Source of the DNA: SHZI01 sp038214295
GTDB lineage: Bacteria; Pseudomonadota; Gammaproteobacteria; Steroidobacterales; GCA-2729495
Direction of reading: 5' to 3'
Length of the DNA stretch: 17,007 bases
Assembly: GCA_038214295.1 (NCBI GenBank)
Contig: JBBQSA010000059.1
Location: forward strand, 1-17,007
Shown: positions 14,107 through 17,007 of the stretch, piece after piece
Layout of the letters: each line of letters starts with the position of its first letter
Numbering within the stretch: position 1 is the stretch's first letter
Program-made: the position numbers and the translations under genes
Notes under the pieces: model-generated
Database searches by the model: none
What the model was told of the DNA's origin: nothing
The model's input: only the letters and a program-made list of their open reading frames with translations

Positions 14107-16942
14107 CGCGGCGCTTTTGCTCGCGCTCGCGCTGCTGACGCCGGCAGCCTGGAGCGCCGACGGCGCCGAACCAGCCGCCTGGCGCCGCACGCTCGAGCGC
14201 ATCTCGCCGTCCGTGGTGTCTATCCAGGTCGATGGCACACGGGCCTTCGACACCGAGTGGAACGAGTCCAGCCAGGCCACGGGTTTCGTCGTCGATGCCG
14301 AGCGCGGCCTGATCCTGACGAACCGCCACGTCGTCACCGCCGGTCCCGTCCGCGCTGCTGGCCTTTTCAACAACCAGGAGGAGGTCGAGCTGATCCCGGT
14401 CTACCGGGATCCCGTGCACGACTTCGGCCTGTATCGCTACGACCCGGGCGTCCTGAAGTACATCCGGCCAAAAGCCCTGCCGCTGTATCCCCAGGGCGCC
14501 GAGCTCGGGCGGGAGATCCGGGTGGTCGGCAACGACGACGGCGAGCAGCTGTCCATCCTGTCGGGCACGCTGGCGCGCCTCCGGCGGGAGGCGCCGGACT
14601 ACGGGCGTGGCAAGTACAACGACTTCAACACCTTCTACCTGCAGGCTGCTTCCGGAACCTCCGGGGGCTCGTCGGGCTCGCCGGTAATCGACATCGAGGG
14701 CCGGGTGATTGCGCTGAACGCGGGTGCGAGCAACCAGGCTGCTTCCAGCTTCTTCCTGCCGCTGGACCGCGTGCAGCGTGCCCTCAAGCTGGTGCAGGAG
14801 GGCAAACCGGTCCCGCGGGGCACTGTGGGCGCAATCTTCAGCTACACGGCCTTCGACGAGTTGCGCCGCCTGGGGCTGCGCGAACCCAGCGAGCGCGCCG
14901 TCCGCGAGGGCTTCCCCGACGGGATCGGCATGCTGGTGGTCAGCGAGGTGCTCCCCGGCAGCGCCGCCGATGGCAAGCTCCAGGTCGGCGACATCCTCGT
15001 GCGCGTCAACGGCGATTACCTGACGGATTTCCCGCCCCTGGAGGCCGTGCTCGACGAGCGCGTGGACCGCCCGGTGGAACTCATGGTCGAACGTGGCGGG
15101 CGTCCGCAGTATTTCACCGTGGCCGTGCAGGACCTCAACCAGCTCAGCCCGGATGAGTACCTGCAGTTTGGCGACGCGGTCGTCAACAACCTGTCCTATC
15201 AGCAGGCCCGCCATTTCAATCGCGCTGCGGACGGCCTCTACGTGGCGAACCCCGGCTTTGTCCTCGCGGCGGCCGGCATTCCCCGGGGCAGCGTCATCGT
15301 GGGCGTCGACGGCGAGCCGGTACGGCAGCTCGATGACCTGGAGCGGCTGCTGGACGGCAAGGCTGACCAGCAGCGGTTCACCGTCCGCTTCATCACGCTG
15401 GAGGAGCCCGGTGCCAGCAAGGTGCGCGTGGCCCGCATGGACAGGCGCTGGTTCCCGGCGGTGCGTTGCCGCCGTGACGACCGCCTGGGGGAGTGGCCCT
15501 GCCGCGCGCTCGCCCCCGGCCCGCCGGCACCGGCACCCGAAGGCGGCGTGGCCCGCTTCGTGGAGCAGCCCGATGCGCGGCTCCGCAAGATTGCCCCGGC
15601 GCTCGTCCTCGTGAACTTCGACATGCCCTACACGGTGTCCGGGGTGTCGGAGCAGCATTACTACGGCACGGGCCTCATCGTGGACGCCGCGAGGGGCCTC
15701 GTCGTCGTGGACCGCAACACGGTTCCCGAGGCCGTAGGCGACGTGCGGCTGACTTTTGGCGGTTCCATCGAGATTCCGGGGCGGGTCGTCTATGTGCACC
15801 CGCTCCACAACCTGGTGCTGCTGGCCTACGACCCGGCCCTGATTGGCGAGACGCCGGTCGCCGCGCCGCAGTTCGCGTCCCGGGCGCCGGAGGCCGGCGA
15901 CGACCTCTGGGTCGTAGGGCTTCGGAACGGCGAGAAGCTGGTCTCCCAGGCCGCGGCATTCGCCTCCTTCGAGCCCGTGGCCTACCCCCTGTCCCGGACC
16001 ATCCGCTTCCGGGAGTCGAATCTCGAGACCCTGAACCTGGTCAATGGCCCCCGCGACCTGGACGGCGTGGTCATCAACCGGAAAGGGGAGGTCGCCGCGC
16101 TCTGGTCGAGCTTCGCCTGGCAGGGCGCGGGGGAGCTGAAGCAGGAAAATCGCGGCATGCCTGTCGAGTATGTCCGCGAACTCGTCGACCTCGTGGCCAC
16201 GGATCGGGAGCTGCGCTCCCTTGAGGTGGAGTGGACGCAGCTGCCGCTGGCAGCGGCCCGCCGGCTCGGTTTGCCCGCTGACTGGGCGAGCCGCATCGCG
16301 GACTACGATCCGGAACGCCAGCGCCTGCTCAGCGTCGCACGCACTGTCGCCGGCACACCGGCCGCCGCCGCCTTCCAGCCCGGCGACCTGCTGCTCACGA
16401 TCGACGGGCAGCCGGCGACGCGCTACCGGGAGGTGGAACAGCGGGTCCAGAAGCCCGCCGTGAACATGGAGGTGCTGCGGGACGGTCGCGTCGTCTCGCT
16501 GGACGTGTCGACCGTGGTCCTCGCCGGCGCCGGCGTCCGGCGCGTCCTGATGTGGGCCGGCGCCCTGCTGCAGGCGCCCTACCGGGACATGGCTGCCCAG
16601 CGCGGCGTCCCGCCCACGGGCGTGTACGTGTCCTATTTCGCCTTCGGCTCGCCGGCGTCCCGCTTCGGCCTGTACGCGGGGCGGCGCATCACCCAGGTGG
16701 ACGGTACGCCGATCGCCGACCTCGACCAGTTCATCGACGTGGTGCGCACCAAGCGGCACCGGGACGCCCTGCGGCTGTCCACCGTGACCTGGAACAACCA
16801 GCTGGAAGTCCTGACGCTGAAGCTGGACGACACCTACTGGCCGGCCTGGCAGATCCTCTGGCAGGACGGCGAGTGGCGGCGCGTTGAGCTGCAACCGACG
16901 GCCGCCCACACGCCCGATCCCGGCGCTTCCCGGACTCCGTAG
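14090..16942 (+). CDS. NMA111/DEG7-type double trypsin-like protease with PDZ domains
   Basis: A 950-residue protein with a predicted signal peptide (hydrophobic residues 8-21, cleavage after WSA at 21-23), so periplasmic. Protease 1 (about 35-235) has a complete HtrA-like triad: H80 (LTNRHVV), D111 (PVHDFGLY) and S195 (GGSSGSPVI). PDZ-like regions follow at about 245-345 and 380-435. A second protease fold (about 490-705) has lost the triad: the equivalents of H80, D111 and S195 are N543, N574 and L657. Two more PDZ-like regions lie at about 710-805 and 843-910. This layout is that of yeast Nma111 and plant DEG7; segments such as GLVVVDRNTVPEAVG and VVYVHPLHNLVLLAYDP match that family's second half. 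The start lies inside the pfkB end, with a weak ribosome binding site. A far upstream extension in the frame lacks a signal peptide. Substrate unknown. Confidence 0.9.
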   Translation: MRCGSSAALLLALALLTPAAWSADGAEPAAWRRTLERISPSVVSIQVDGTRAFDTEWNESSQATGFVVDAERGLILTNRHVVTAGPVRAAGLFNNQEEVELIPVYRDPVHDFGLYRYDPGVLKYIRPKALPLYPQGAELGREIRVVGNDDGEQLSILSGTLARLRREAPDYGRGKYNDFNTFYLQAASGTSGGSSGSPVIDIEGRVIALNAGASNQAASSFFLPLDRVQRALKLVQEGKPVPRGTVGAIFSYTAFDELRRLGLREPSERAVREGFPDGIGMLVVSEVLPGSAADGKLQVGDILVRVNGDYLTDFPPLEAVLDERVDRPVELMVERGGRPQYFTVAVQDLNQLSPDEYLQFGDAVVNNLSYQQARHFNRAADGLYVANPGFVLAAAGIPRGSVIVGVDGEPVRQLDDLERLLDGKADQQRFTVRFITLEEPGASKVRVARMDRRWFPAVRCRRDDRLGEWPCRALAPGPPAPAPEGGVARFVEQPDARLRKIAPALVLVNFDMPYTVSGVSEQHYYGTGLIVDAARGLVVVDRNTVPEAVGDVRLTFGGSIEIPGRVVYVHPLHNLVLLAYDPALIGETPVAAPQFASRAPEAGDDLWVVGLRNGEKLVSQAAAFASFEPVAYPLSRTIRFRESNLETLNLVNGPRDLDGVVINRKGEVAALWSSFAWQGAGELKQENRGMPVEYVRELVDLVATDRELRSLEVEWTQLPLAAARRLGLPADWASRIADYDPERQRLLSVARTVAGTPAAAAFQPGDLLLTIDGQPATRYREVEQRVQKPAVNMEVLRDGRVVSLDVSTVVLAGAGVRRVLMWAGALLQAPYRDMAAQRGVPPTGVYVSYFAFGSPASRFGLYAGRRITQVDGTPIADLDQFIDVVRTKRHRDALRLSTVTWNNQLEVLTLKLDDTYWPAWQILWQDGEWRRVELQPTAAHTPDPGASRTP

Positions 16943-16985
16943 CCCGCGGCATCCCCGCACTTCCTGTACTCCGTAGCCCGCGGCA
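16934..16985. repeat. 18-bp direct repeat at the protease stop codon
   Basis: ACTCCGTAGCCCGCGGCA occurs at 16934-16951 and again at 16968-16985, a period of 34 bases. The first copy contains the TAG stop of the protease gene. The copies are separated by 16 unrelated bases. It may be the start of a longer repeat tract or a REP-like element that continues beyond the window. The last 22 bases add only a short GGGATCCC palindrome (16995-17002), and no terminator is evident. Confidence 0.8.
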
Positions 16986-17007
16986 GCCCGGTCGGGGATC
17001 CCTTTCG

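Noticed and set aside
14045..16960. Very long open frame (971 codons) antisense to the protease gene
   Set aside because: Such frames are common opposite GC-rich genes because third-position G/C bias removes stop codons. The translation resembles no family, while the plus strand has clear protease and PDZ motifs.
16995..17002. GGGATCCC palindrome as a terminator after the protease gene
   Set aside because: It has no loop and no downstream T-run inside the window; it cannot be called a terminator.

Overview
The window looks like a chromosomal segment of a high-GC gammaproteobacterium. The gene order is the conserved gammaproteobacterial block known from E. coli: fau, 6S RNA and zapA pointing left, then ygfB, pepP, ubiH, ubiI and the glycine cleavage genes pointing right. 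Two features differ from the enteric version. The glycine cleavage P-protein is split into two genes (gcvPA/gcvPB), and two genes of an amidoligase-type module (7TM inactive transglutaminase and RimK-related ATP-grasp ligase) sit between ubiI and gcvT. I cannot name the species; the sequence only supports a GC-rich gammaproteobacterium outside the enterics.

Left part (1-1696, minus strand). A divergent promoter region at about 1697-1780 drives a leftward unit: a small coiled-coil protein (TIGR02449/ZapB-like), zapA, the 6S RNA gene ssrS with its own -10 element, and fau (5-formyltetrahydrofolate cyclo-ligase). Further left is a 23-residue lysine-rich open reading frame with a good ribosome binding site and a plausible promoter of its own. 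The last ~88 bases at the window edge hold no gene I can name.

Right part (1781-16942, plus strand). Eleven genes are packed head to tail, most overlapping by 1-17 bases or separated by fewer than 50. They are ygfB, pepP, ubiH, ubiI, the 7TM protein gene, the ATP-grasp gene, gcvT, gcvH, gcvPA, gcvPB, a PfkB-family kinase, and a 950-residue double protease-PDZ protein of the NMA111/DEG7 type with one intact and one degenerate protease domain. That makes twelve with the protease. No terminator is visible between them, so they may form one long transcription unit or several nested ones.

How the genes fit together. GcvT, GcvH and GcvPA/PB release CO2 and ammonia from glycine and load one carbon onto tetrahydrofolate. 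Fau returns 5-formyl-THF, a product of side reactions in that pool, to active folate. UbiH and UbiI hydroxylate the ubiquinone ring. ZapA and the coiled-coil protein belong to FtsZ-ring assembly, and 6S RNA regulates RNA polymerase in stationary phase. The parts least explained by known pathways are the 7TM/ATP-grasp pair, the kinase-protease pair at the right end, and the lysine-rich micro-gene at the left end.
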